DNA from: Chloroflexota bacterium
GTDB taxonomy: Bacteria > Chloroflexota > Dormibacteria > CF-121
Reading direction: 5' to 3'
Assembly: GCA_005880605.1 (NCBI GenBank)
Contig: VBIS01000011.1
Location: forward strand, 1-6,791
Length of the DNA: 6,791 nucleotides
In this document: piece by piece, positions 1-6,313 of the stretch
How the letters are laid out: each line of letters opens with the position of its first letter
Numbering within the stretch: position 1 is the stretch's first letter
Position numbers and translations under genes: made by a program
Notes under the pieces: generated by a model
Seen by the model: only the letters and a program-made list of their open reading frames with translations
What the model was told of the DNA's origin: nothing
The model's database searches: none

Positions 1-689
1 ACACGCTCTTTCAATCCGGGCAGGTCAGCGCCTACCCCGAGTACCTTGGTGAGGTGGCGGCCATCGATGCGGGCCACCCGCCGCCCTTCAGCTCTGAGGC
101 GCAGACGGAGCAGATCGCCATCCAGTACGAACAGAGTCACGGCGCGTCGGTGATGATGCCGCCGACACCCTTCTCGAATAGCGACCAGCTGATCGCGCTC
201 AAGAGCTACGCGCAGCAGAAGAATCTGACCACGATTGCCCAGCTCGGCCGGCTGGGCCCGCTGAAGGTCGCCGCCTATCCAGCGGCGCAAACCCGCTATG
301 CAGGCTACGCCGGTCTCCAACAAGCCTATGGGCTGACCAACCTCCAATTCGTCGCCATCGCCGCCGGGGCGCCGACCTACGCCGCGCTCGACAGCCGCGC
401 GGTGCAGCTGGCGGACGGCTTTGCCAACGACCCGCAGCTGGCCAGTGGTTCCTACGCCGTCCTCAATGATCCGAAGAACATCTTCGGTTTCCAGCATGTC
501 GCCCTCATCGTCAAAAGCTCGTTGCTCAGCCAGCTGGGACCGGCATTCCAGCAAACCTATGCAGCGCTCACCACATTGCTCACGACCAGCGCGATGCAGA
601 CGATGAACGGAGCGGTTTCGATCGGAGGGCAGCTTCCGGCGTCGGTGGCGCATTCATTTCTGCTGGCGAACCATCTGTTGAATTCGTAA
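1..689 (+). CDS. Osmoprotectant (glycine betaine/choline type) ABC transporter substrate-binding protein, 3' part
   Basis: This is the C-terminal 228 residues of an OpuAC/ProX-family (PF04069) extracellular solute-binding protein, read in the frame beginning at base 3. The 5' end with any signal peptide lies outside the window. Bases 3-53, before the first possible internal GTG (54), still encode family sequence (QSGQVSAYPEYLGE). This matches the conserved 'sGeid.YPEYtGt' block, so the gene continues upstream and does not start at 54. Further family hallmarks are FSNSDQLIAL, a lobe with RYAGYAGLQQAYGL, a D-x-F-ANDPQL segment, and the closing NDPKNIFGFQHVALIV stretch. The usual role is to capture quaternary amines outside the membrane and deliver them to an OpuC/ProVW-type transporter during osmotic stress. 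The ligand cannot be fixed from this fragment. The gene ends at TAA 687-689, followed 4 nt later by a hairpin, so it probably closes its own operon. Family call is secure; substrate is inferred. Confidence 0.88.
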   Translation, partial: TLFQSGQVSAYPEYLGEVAAIDAGHPPPFSSEAQTEQIAIQYEQSHGASVMMPPTPFSNSDQLIALKSYAQQKNLTTIAQLGRLGPLKVAAYPAAQTRYAGYAGLQQAYGLTNLQFVAIAAGAPTYAALDSRAVQLADGFANDPQLASGSYAVLNDPKNIFGFQHVALIVKSSLLSQLGPAFQQTYAALTTLLTTSAMQTMNGAVSIGGQLPASVAHSFLLANHLLNS

Positions 690-693
690 GTCC

Positions 694-728
694 CGGGACA
701 GATGCCCAGTTGAGCGGCATCAGTCCTG
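694..728 (+). terminator. Hairpin after the substrate-binding protein gene, probable terminator or 3'-end stabiliser
   Basis: Bases 694-706 pair with 716-728. There are six outer pairs (one G-T), an A-A mismatch at 700/722, and six perfect inner pairs (GATGCC with GGCATC), around a 9-nt loop at 707-715. It begins 5 nt after the stop codon. No T-run follows, so it is not a canonical intrinsic terminator. U-tract-poor hairpins at gene ends are common in high-G+C genomes, and the position supports a 3'-end role. Function is inferred. Confidence 0.45.
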
Positions 729-817
729 AGGGCGCGGCCCCGATCGGCTATGGACGGGAGAGGGCAAAGACCTGAGGATGGTCAGGCGGTGGGCCATGGG
801 CTCGCCGCAAGCAACCC

Positions 818-2560
818 ATGATTGTCGAGCAGCTGCCAGGTCAGGACCGCTTCAACGATCTCATCGTCGATCGGGGGCGACGGCGTGAGGTCATCGGGGC
901 CACGCTGCGCGCGCCCTCCTGGGACCTGACCGACCGGCAGCTCTGCGACCTCGAGCTCCTCCTCAACGGCGGTTTCTGGCCGCTGACCGGCTTCATGAAT
1001 CAGGCCGACTACCACTCGGTCTGCCGCCGAATGCGATTGTCGAGCGGTGCGGTCTGGCCGATCCCGGTCGTGCTCGATGTCACGGAGGAGGCCGCCGGCC
1101 AGCTCAGCGCCGGCTCGCTCCTGGCCCTTCGCGACCCGGAAGGCGTCGTGCTCGCGGTTATCCACGTCGAAGATCTCTACCGGCCCGACCGCGAGGAGGA
1201 AGCCAGGCTGGTCTTCGGGACCAGCAGCCGGGATCACCCGGGCGTCGCCTTTCTCCTGGACCAGACCAATGCCGTGTATGTCGGGGGAACGGTCGAGGGG
1301 GTGCACCTGCCGGCGCACGTTGACTTCCCGGAGCTGCGGCTGACGCCCAGCCAGGTGCGGGCTGCCTTTGCGGCGCGCGGCTGGTCAACGGTGGTGGCGT
1401 TTCAAACCCGCAACCCCATGCATCGCGTCCACCAGGAGTTGACGGTGCGGGCCGCGGCCAGGGTGGGTGCCAGGATCCTGATCAACCCCGTGGTCGGCAT
1501 GACCAAGCCGGGCGATGTCGATCATTACACGCGCGTGCGCTCCTATAAGGTGCTGCTGCACCGCTATCCCGCCGATACCGCGATGCTCGCCCTGCTGCCG
1601 CTCGCGATGCGGATGGCAGGACCACGCGAGGCGGTCTGGCACGCGATCATTCGGCGGAATTACGGATGCACCCACCTGATCGTCGGTCGCGATCACGCCG
1701 GCCCGGGAAACGACCGCAACGGCCGGCCGTTCTATGGACCCTATGCGGCCCAGGACCTGCTGCGCCGGTTCGAAGCGGAGATCGGCATCACCATGGTGCC
1801 ATTCCCGATGCTGGTCTACGTCAGGGAGCTGGACGCGTACCTCCCGGAGGAGGAGGTTCCGCCCGGGCTGACGGCGCTTTCGGTTTCGGGCACCGAGCTC
1901 CGCCGGCTCCTTGCCTCCGGGGAAACGCCTCCTGCCTGGATCACGTTCCCCGAGGTCGCGAATGAGTTGCGGCGAACCTACCGTTCCCGCCGGGAGCAGG
2001 GCATCACCATCTTCTTCACCGGGCTTTCCGGAGCGGGCAAGTCGACCATCGTCCAGGCGCTGCAGGCCAAGCTCCTGGAACGCGGGGACCGTACCGTCAC
2101 CGTGCTCGATGGCGACCTCGTGCGCAAAAAGCTGTCCAGCGAGCTCGGCTATTCGCGGGCGCACCGCGATCTGAACATCCAGCGCATCGGCTTTGTGGCG
2201 TCTGAGATCGTCCGGCACGGCGGGATTGTCATTTGCGCCCCGATCGCTCCCTATGACGCGGCCCGTCGAGAGGTCCGTGCCATGATCCAGCCCTACGGGG
2301 GGTTTGTGCTCGTCCACGTGGCGACGGCGCTCGACGTCTGCGAAGAGCGCGACCGCAAAGGGTTGTACGCCCGGGCGCGGGCGGGCATCGTCAAGGACTT
2401 CACCGGCATCTCCGATCCATACGAGATCCCCACCGATGCCGAGCTCACGATCGACACCGCGGCCATCGAGCCGGACCCGGCGGCGGAGCTGATCCTGCGC
2501 TACCTCGAGCGGGAAGGGTTCCTGGAACCGTCTCTAGGCAGTGTCGGCCTGACGACGTGA
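818..2560 (+). CDS. sat-cysC: Bifunctional sulfate adenylyltransferase / adenylylsulfate kinase (PAPS synthase)
   Basis: This cytoplasmic 580-residue fusion activates sulfate with ATP to APS and then phosphorylates APS to PAPS. The ATP-sulfurylase part spans about residues 1-385. It has the N-terminal PUA-like block (WDLTDRQLCDLELLLNGGF), the nucleotide motif QTRNPMHRVH at 196-205, GRDHAGPG at 290-297, and the closing SVSGTELRRLL. The APS-kinase part spans about 395-575. It has P-loop GLSGAGKST at 402-410, DGD at 431-433, the LGYSRAHRDLNIQRIG region, and the KGLYARARAG lid. Length and domain order match known bacterial Sat-CysC fusions. The kinase motifs are intact, unlike the inactive C-terminal domain of fungal ATP sulfurylases. 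A477 replaces the serine that is phosphorylated in E. coli CysC. ATG 818 is the first standard start after the in-frame stop at 773, although no convincing Shine-Dalgarno precedes it. PAPS could feed sulfate reduction or sulfation of the glycan built by the downstream genes; the sequence does not decide. Confidence 0.96.
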   Translation: MIVEQLPGQDRFNDLIVDRGRRREVIGATLRAPSWDLTDRQLCDLELLLNGGFWPLTGFMNQADYHSVCRRMRLSSGAVWPIPVVLDVTEEAAGQLSAGSLLALRDPEGVVLAVIHVEDLYRPDREEEARLVFGTSSRDHPGVAFLLDQTNAVYVGGTVEGVHLPAHVDFPELRLTPSQVRAAFAARGWSTVVAFQTRNPMHRVHQELTVRAAARVGARILINPVVGMTKPGDVDHYTRVRSYKVLLHRYPADTAMLALLPLAMRMAGPREAVWHAIIRRNYGCTHLIVGRDHAGPGNDRNGRPFYGPYAAQDLLRRFEAEIGITMVPFPMLVYVRELDAYLPEEEVPPGLTALSVSGTELRRLLASGETPPAWITFPEVANELRRTYRSRREQGITIFFTGLSGAGKSTIVQALQAKLLERGDRTVTVLDGDLVRKKLSSELGYSRAHRDLNIQRIGFVASEIVRHGGIVICAPIAPYDAARREVRAMIQPYGGFVLVHVATALDVCEERDRKGLYARARAGIVKDFTGISDPYEIPTDAELTIDTAAIEPDPAAELILRYLEREGFLEPSLGSVGLTT

Positions 2561-2562
2561 AA

Positions 2563-2579
2563 GTCCCACCCGCCGGGAC
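2563..2579 (+). other. Short hairpin directly after the PAPS synthase stop
   Basis: GTCCC (2563-2567) pairs with GGGAC (2575-2579) around a 7-nt loop, two bases after the TGA. The stem is only 5 bp and no T-run follows, so it is at best a weak terminator or pause. The rest of the gap up to 2621 shows a GCGCGC run at about 2597 and nothing recognisable as a promoter. Confidence 0.2.
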
Positions 2580-2621
2580 GACCAGCCTATTACCAGCGCG
2601 CGCCGCCGACCGTACAGTGGC

Positions 2622-2641
2622 TCTGCCAGCGGGCTGGCGGA
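2622..2641 (+). promoter_or_regulatory. Hairpin overlapping the putative RBS of the dehydrogenase gene
   Basis: Bases 2622-2629 (TCTGCCAG) pair with 2634-2641 (CTGGCGGA) around a CGGG tetraloop: eight pairs, one of them G-T. The 3' arm holds GGCGGA, the only Shine-Dalgarno-like purine stretch before ATG 2649 (spacing 7 nt). If it folds it would mask that site, making initiation at 2649 weak or conditional. Base pairing is seen directly; regulation is inferred. Confidence 0.3.
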
Positions 2642-2648
2642 TCAGTTG

Positions 2649-3824
2649 ATGAAATCTGTGGGAGAGACCGGATTGCGCGTTGCCGTGGTCGGATGCGGCT
2701 ACTGGGGATCGAAGCACGTCCGGGTCCTGCATGGGACCGAAGGCGTGGCCGAAGTCGCCCTGGTCGACGGCGTGAACGACCGGTTGCAGAACCTGGCCCG
2801 CAATTACAAGACCGCGCCCTGTTATCCGGATCTGCGTTCCGCGCTGCCACATGTGGACGCCATCGTGGTCGCCACCCCGCCCAGCACCCACGTCGCCATC
2901 GCGTTAGAGGCGATTGAGGCCGGCAAACACGTCCTCGTCGAGAAGCCGCTCGCGCCGACCAGCAGCGGCGCCCGGCGGCTGATCGAGGCGTCCGCCGACG
3001 CCGGCGTGATCCTGATGGTCGGACACACCTTCGAGTACAACCCGGCCGTGCGGAAACTTCGCGAGTTGGTGCGCAGTCAGGAATTGGGCGACCTCTATTA
3101 CATCGACAGTGCTCGTCTCAACCTCGGGCTCTATCAAAACGACGTCAACGTCATCCTCGATCTCGCGCCCCACGACGTCTCCATCATCAACAACGTGCTG
3201 GGCCGCAAGCCGGTCGCGGTCCAGGCGTGGGCCGCCCGTCACGCCCATCGGCGCTTCGAGGACGTGGCCTATCTGCGCTTGTTCTACGACGACTTCTTCG
3301 ATGATCGCGGCATGTCGGCGAACATCCACGTCAGCTGGCTTGATCCCTGCAAAGTGCGCCGGGTCACCGCGGTCGGCAGCAAGAAGATGGCCGTCTACGA
3401 TGACCTGGCTGCCGAGGAACGCATCCGCATCCTCGACAAGGGTGTCTTGCCGCAGGACGGCGGCAACCTCACCCAGCCACCGATGTCGTACCGCTATGGC
3501 GATATCGTCGTCCCCTTCATCGCCTCCGATGAGCCGCTCGCGGTCCAGGACCGGCACTTTATCGACTGCATCGAGCGGGACGCCAAACCCCTCACCGATG
3601 GTGAGAACGGGCTCGCCGTGGTCGAGACCCTGGAAGCCGCGGAGCTGTCGCGGCGATTGGGCCGGCCGGTGCTGCTCGAGGAGGTCGGCTCCAACGGGCA
3701 CCGGATCCACGCCGCCGGCTGGGGCAACGGGCAGCGGGTCGACGCCAAGCCCGCCAGCGTGCTGGCCATGACGCCGGTCGCCGTTGCATCGCCGCCCCCC
3801 TTGCACCTCGAGGAGGTGGGATGA
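2649..3824 (+). CDS. Gfo/Idh/MocA-family NAD(P)-dependent sugar-nucleotide dehydrogenase (WbpB/WlbA-like)
   Basis: A cytoplasmic oxidoreductase of 391 residues. The N-terminal Rossmann fold shows VAVVGCGYWGSKHVR at about 11-25 (G15-x-G17-x-x-G20), then ATPPSTH at 75-81 and the signature EKP at 98-100 with the catalytic-type lysine K99. The C-terminal substrate domain carries DLAPHD (D171, H175), the histidine expected at the active site. The style matches members that oxidise C3 of UDP-HexNAc or UDP-HexNAcA to a 3-keto sugar before transamination, and the next two genes supply the transaminase and acyltransferase. Residues from about 347 form a low-complexity tail (Ala, Pro, Gly, His rich) beyond the usual fold. 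ATG 2649 is chosen. TTG 2646 adds one residue. TTG 2673 is a serious alternative, because GGAGAG (2661-2666) sits 6 nt upstream and the protein would begin two residues before the Rossmann strand. The gene overlaps the next by 4 nt (ATGA). Family is certain; substrate is inferred. Confidence 0.9.
   Translation: MKSVGETGLRVAVVGCGYWGSKHVRVLHGTEGVAEVALVDGVNDRLQNLARNYKTAPCYPDLRSALPHVDAIVVATPPSTHVAIALEAIEAGKHVLVEKPLAPTSSGARRLIEASADAGVILMVGHTFEYNPAVRKLRELVRSQELGDLYYIDSARLNLGLYQNDVNVILDLAPHDVSIINNVLGRKPVAVQAWAARHAHRRFEDVAYLRLFYDDFFDDRGMSANIHVSWLDPCKVRRVTAVGSKKMAVYDDLAAEERIRILDKGVLPQDGGNLTQPPMSYRYGDIVVPFIASDEPLAVQDRHFIDCIERDAKPLTDGENGLAVVETLEAAELSRRLGRPVLLEEVGSNGHRIHAAGWGNGQRVDAKPASVLAMTPVAVASPPPLHLEEVG
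3811..3816 (+). promoter_or_regulatory. Strong Shine-Dalgarno for the aminotransferase
   Basis: AGGAGG lies 4 nt before ATG 3821, inside the last codons of the dehydrogenase gene. It is the best anti-16S match in the window and fixes the aminotransferase start. Confidence 0.8.
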
Positions 3825-4948
3825 AACCGGTCGTCCCCTTCAGCGACCTGGCCGCAATGACCCGGGAGATCCGCGAGGCCGTCGACGAGGGATGGGATCG
3901 GCTGCTGCAAGGCAGCCGGTTTATCGGCGGCGAGGCGGTCGAGGAGTTCGAGCAGGCCTGGGCCGAATACTGCGGCACCCGGCATGCGATCGGCGTGGCC
4001 AATGGGACGGACGCGCTGCAGCTCACGCTCATGGCGCTGGGGATTGGTCCTGGCGACGAGGTGGTCGTGCCCAGCAACACCTTCGTGGCCTCGGCGGAAG
4101 CGGTGGTCCTCGCCGGAGCGACCCCACGCTTCGCGGACGTCAGCCCGCGCACCATGTTGCTCACCCCCCACGATCTCATGGCCGCCATCACGCCGCGGAC
4201 TCGCGCCGTCATCGTGGTGCATCTCTACGGCCAGATGCCGGACATGGATGCCCTCTCCCGGACCGCCGACAAGGCCGGCATCTGGCTGCTCGAGGATGCG
4301 GCGCAAGCCCACGGGGCGAGCTGGCGTGGCCGGCCGGCCGGGTCGATCGGGCAGGCGGGCTGCTTCAGTTTTTACCCCGGCAAGAACCTGGGGGCCTTCG
4401 GCGATGCCGGTGCCGTCGTCACCGCCGACCCCGATCTGGCGAACCGCCTTCGGAGCCTTCGCGACCACGGTCGGGTCGCGGGATCGCATTACCGCCACGA
4501 GCGGGTCGGCATGAACAGCCGGCTCGATGCGCTGCAGGCGGTGGTCCTGATGGCGAAGCTTGCCAGGCTGGACGCCTGGAACGAGGCTCGCCGGTCGATC
4601 GCGGCGCGATACCAGGCGGCCTTTGCCTCTGGTCCGATTCGCCTGGTCGAGGACGAAGCCGGAGCCCGGGGCGTCTACCACCTTGCCGTCGCCCGCATCC
4701 CCGACCGCGAACGCGTCCGTCAGCAGCTCACCGCGATGGGGATCGAGACCGGGATCCATTACCCGATCCCATGTCATCGGCAGGCGCCCTACGTGCGCTT
4801 CGCCAGTGGTCCGCTGCCCGTCAGCGAGGCCGCCGCCGAACAAGTCCTCTCGCTGCCGATGTTCCCGCACCTCCGCGACGACCAGGTGGCCCGGGTCTGT
4901 GAGGCGGTTTTTGAGGCAGTGACTGCCAAAGAGGTTCAGATTGCCTGA
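3821..4948 (+). CDS. DegT/DnrJ/EryC1/StrS-family PLP-dependent sugar aminotransferase (WbpE/WlbC-like)
   Basis: A 375-residue cytoplasmic enzyme of the usual family length (PF01041). It transfers an amino group, normally from glutamate, to a keto nucleotide sugar. Visible landmarks are the cofactor phosphate-binding ANGTDAL (60-66), GDEVVVPSNTFVAS (78-91), the aspartate of LLEDAAQAHGA that pairs with the pyridine nitrogen (D159), and SFYPGKNLGAFGDAGA with the Schiff-base lysine K188. Also present are the RSLRDHG turn, the NSRLDALQA segment, and the C-terminal GIHYPIPCHRQAPY loop near the active site. No key residue is missing. The start is fixed by a strong Shine-Dalgarno 4 nt upstream and an ATGA overlap with the dehydrogenase stop, so the two are probably coupled. 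In this context it most likely aminates the C3 ketone made by the upstream dehydrogenase. A different keto position is possible, because family members differ in regiochemistry and this cannot be read from motifs alone. Confidence 0.93.
   Translation: MKPVVPFSDLAAMTREIREAVDEGWDRLLQGSRFIGGEAVEEFEQAWAEYCGTRHAIGVANGTDALQLTLMALGIGPGDEVVVPSNTFVASAEAVVLAGATPRFADVSPRTMLLTPHDLMAAITPRTRAVIVVHLYGQMPDMDALSRTADKAGIWLLEDAAQAHGASWRGRPAGSIGQAGCFSFYPGKNLGAFGDAGAVVTADPDLANRLRSLRDHGRVAGSHYRHERVGMNSRLDALQAVVLMAKLARLDAWNEARRSIAARYQAAFASGPIRLVEDEAGARGVYHLAVARIPDRERVRQQLTAMGIETGIHYPIPCHRQAPYVRFASGPLPVSEAAAEQVLSLPMFPHLRDDQVARVCEAVFEAVTAKEVQIA
4930..4934 (+). promoter_or_regulatory. Shine-Dalgarno that decides the TTG start of the acyltransferase
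   Basis: AGAGG lies 6 nt before TTG 4941. The reading frame has a stop at 4920-4922 and no ATG or GTG between that stop and 4941, so TTG 4941 is the only standard start that keeps the N-terminus. Confidence 0.65.
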
Positions 4949-5618
4949 CATCCTGGTCGGCGACGGATTGGAGCTGGACCCGAGCGCGATCCTCGGCTAT
5001 ACACCATCGCGAACCGCGCCAGGCGACCTCGTCCTGGGAGCGGATGCGCGGATCCGAAGCAACACGGTCATTTACCTCGGATCGCGGATCGGGGCGCGCT
5101 TCCAGACTGGCCACAACGTGATCATTCGCGAAGAGTGCCGCATCGGCGACGACGTCTCGGTGTGGAGTAACTCGGTGGTGGACTACGGCTGTCTGATCGG
5201 TGATCACGTCAAGATCCACTCGAACTGTTACATCGCGCAATTCACCGAGATCCAGGATGGAGCGTTCCTCGCGCCCGGGGTGACGATCGCCAACGACCTG
5301 TATCCGGGGCAGGCGGCCTCGGCCGCCGTGATGTCAGGACCGGTCATCGGGGCCGGCGCGCAGATCGGGGTCAACGTCACGATCCTGCCCTTCGTGCGCA
5401 TCGGAGCCGGATGCCTGATCGGCGCCGGTGCGGTCGTCGTCCGTGATATCCCCGACGGATCCGTCGCATACGGCAATCCGGCGACGGTCCGGGGCACCGT
5501 CGGCCAGCTGCGGGCGATCGGGGCTCGCGTCGATGCGGTGACCGACTCGGTCAGCCGTTACCGCTTCAACGGACGGGCCCACGCGAAGGCGTCGGCAGCC
5601 GGGTCGAGGTCGCGGTGA
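4941..5618 (+). CDS. Left-handed beta-helix (hexapeptide repeat) N-acyltransferase, WbpD/WlbB-like
   Basis: This 225-residue protein is built from hexapeptide repeats of the [LIV]-G-x4 type from about residue 31 to 168 (for example VLGADA, RIGDDV, LIGDHV, VIGAGA, RIGAGC, LIGAGA). That pattern makes a trimeric left-handed beta-helix. It contains FQTGHNVIIRE (54-64), HSNCYI (93-98) and the loop GVTIANDLYP (113-122), and closes with VVRDIPDGSVAYGNPATVRG (166-185). These features are typical of acetyl-CoA-dependent nucleotide-amino-sugar N-acetyltransferases such as WbpD and WlbB. It would acylate the amine installed by the preceding aminotransferase. The last roughly 40 residues are a polar, arginine-rich tail outside the helix. 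It starts with TTG, overlaps the aminotransferase by 8 nt and ends in a GTGA overlap with the next gene. Acyl donor (acetyl or other) and sugar are inferred; an O-acyltransferase is a less likely alternative given the neighbours. Confidence 0.88.
   Translation: MPDILVGDGLELDPSAILGYTPSRTAPGDLVLGADARIRSNTVIYLGSRIGARFQTGHNVIIREECRIGDDVSVWSNSVVDYGCLIGDHVKIHSNCYIAQFTEIQDGAFLAPGVTIANDLYPGQAASAAVMSGPVIGAGAQIGVNVTILPFVRIGAGCLIGAGAVVVRDIPDGSVAYGNPATVRGTVGQLRAIGARVDAVTDSVSRYRFNGRAHAKASAAGSRSR
5606..5609 (+). promoter_or_regulatory. Shine-Dalgarno for the GTG-start sugar transferase
   Basis: GAGG lies 5 nt before GTG 5615. The first in-frame ATG is codon 55, inside the membrane helix, so GTG 5615 is the credible start. 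Confidence 0.55.
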
Positions 5619-6313
5619 TCCGCCGGGAACCACTGGCGCAACCGGTCCACGCGCCGACGGACCAATCGCTGGGGCTTTCCCCGGCCTGGACCGGGGGCGG
5701 GAAGCGCCTGTTCGATCTTGGCGTGGCCGTGCTGTGCCTGGTTGTGCTCTCCCCCCTGCTGGCTGCCGTCGCGCTGATGGTGCGACTGACGACCCCCGGG
5801 CCGGCGCTGTTTCGGCAGGTACGGCTCGGCCGCGAGCGGCGTCCGTTCCTGCTCTACAAATTCCGCACCATGTACGACGGCACGCCCAGCGATGTCCACC
5901 GGGAGTACGTCTCCAAGCTCCTGACGGATGATCAGCCGCCAGTCGGCGGCCGGCGGGGTCTGTACAAGCTAGAGGACGACCCGCGGATCACTCCGCTCGG
6001 CCGGCTGTTGCGCCGGATGAGCATCGATGAGCTTCCCCAGTTGTTGAACGTCATTCGCGGTGAGATGTCGCTGGTCGGGCCGCGTCCTGCCCTTCCTTGG
6101 GAGGCGGAATTGATGGCACCAGCTGATTCGCAGCGCTTCCTTGTGCTGCCGGGCCTCACCGGCCTGTGGCAGGTCAGCGGCCGGAGTCGTCTGACCATGA
6201 GGCAGGCGCTCGACCTCGACGTTGAGTATGTCCGGCGGCAAAGCTTCGCCCTCGATTTCGGCATCCTGCTGAAGACCGTGCCGGTGGTGCTCTCCGCGCA
6301 TGGGGCGGAATGA
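5615..6313 (+). CDS. Undecaprenyl-phosphate sugar phosphotransferase (bacterial sugar transferase, monotopic PGT family)
   Basis: A 232-residue member of PF02397, the size of the short single-membrane-segment phosphoglycosyl transferases (PglC and the catalytic half of WbaP). It moves a sugar-1-phosphate from a UDP-sugar to undecaprenyl phosphate on the inner face of the membrane, starting glycan assembly. Seen in order: a polar leader (1-28), GKRLFD at 29-34, a hydrophobic membrane helix at about 35-58, YKFRTM (81-86), ITPLGRLLRR (125-134), the catalytic Asp-Glu pair D138-E139 in SIDELPQLLN, GEMSLVGPRP (149-158), and PGLTGLWQVSGRS (179-191). The HREY segment (95-98) and the LYKLEDDPRIT stretch are usual in this subgroup. 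All catalytic motifs are intact. GTG start, GTGA overlap with the acyltransferase. It may use the amino sugar made by the preceding three genes, but priming with another UDP-sugar is equally possible. Confidence 0.94.
   Translation: MIRREPLAQPVHAPTDQSLGLSPAWTGGGKRLFDLGVAVLCLVVLSPLLAAVALMVRLTTPGPALFRQVRLGRERRPFLLYKFRTMYDGTPSDVHREYVSKLLTDDQPPVGGRRGLYKLEDDPRITPLGRLLRRMSIDELPQLLNVIRGEMSLVGPRPALPWEAELMAPADSQRFLVLPGLTGLWQVSGRSRLTMRQALDLDVEYVRRQSFALDFGILLKTVPVVLSAHGAE

Noticed and set aside
54..689. GTG 54 as the start of the substrate-binding protein
   Set aside because: The 17 codons before it in the same frame encode conserved OpuAC sequence including YPEY, so the frame is open to the window edge and the gene is truncated there.
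710..754. TTGAGC (710-715) and TATGGA (749-754) as a promoter for sat-cysC
   Set aside because: The spacing is 33 nt, the second hexamer matches the -10 consensus in only three positions, and the first lies in the hairpin loop.
1385..2317. A 310-residue open frame on the - strand
   Set aside because: It is antisense to the central part of the PAPS synthase, whose ATP-sulfurylase and kinase motifs run straight through it; it has no family motifs.
2592..2605. GCGCGC-rich alternating run as a special site
   Set aside because: It is short and expected at this base composition; nothing around it suggests a function.
2646..2648. TTG 2646 as the dehydrogenase start
   Set aside because: An ATG follows immediately in frame and TTG 2646 has no better Shine-Dalgarno; ATG 2649 or TTG 2673 is more plausible.
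2904..3806. A 300-residue open frame on the - strand
   Set aside because: It is antisense to the Gfo/Idh/MocA gene and shows only composition-driven sequence.
3784..4902. A 372-residue + strand open frame in another phase
   Set aside because: It overlaps nearly all of the aminotransferase in another frame. It is Arg/Pro/Gly-rich with no motifs and no Shine-Dalgarno of its own.
3494..4951. A 485-residue open frame on the - strand
   Set aside because: It lies antisense to the aminotransferase and dehydrogenase, both firmly identified by motif. Its translation is Arg/Gly/Asp/Pro-rich without recognisable domains, as expected for the reverse strand of G+C-rich genes.
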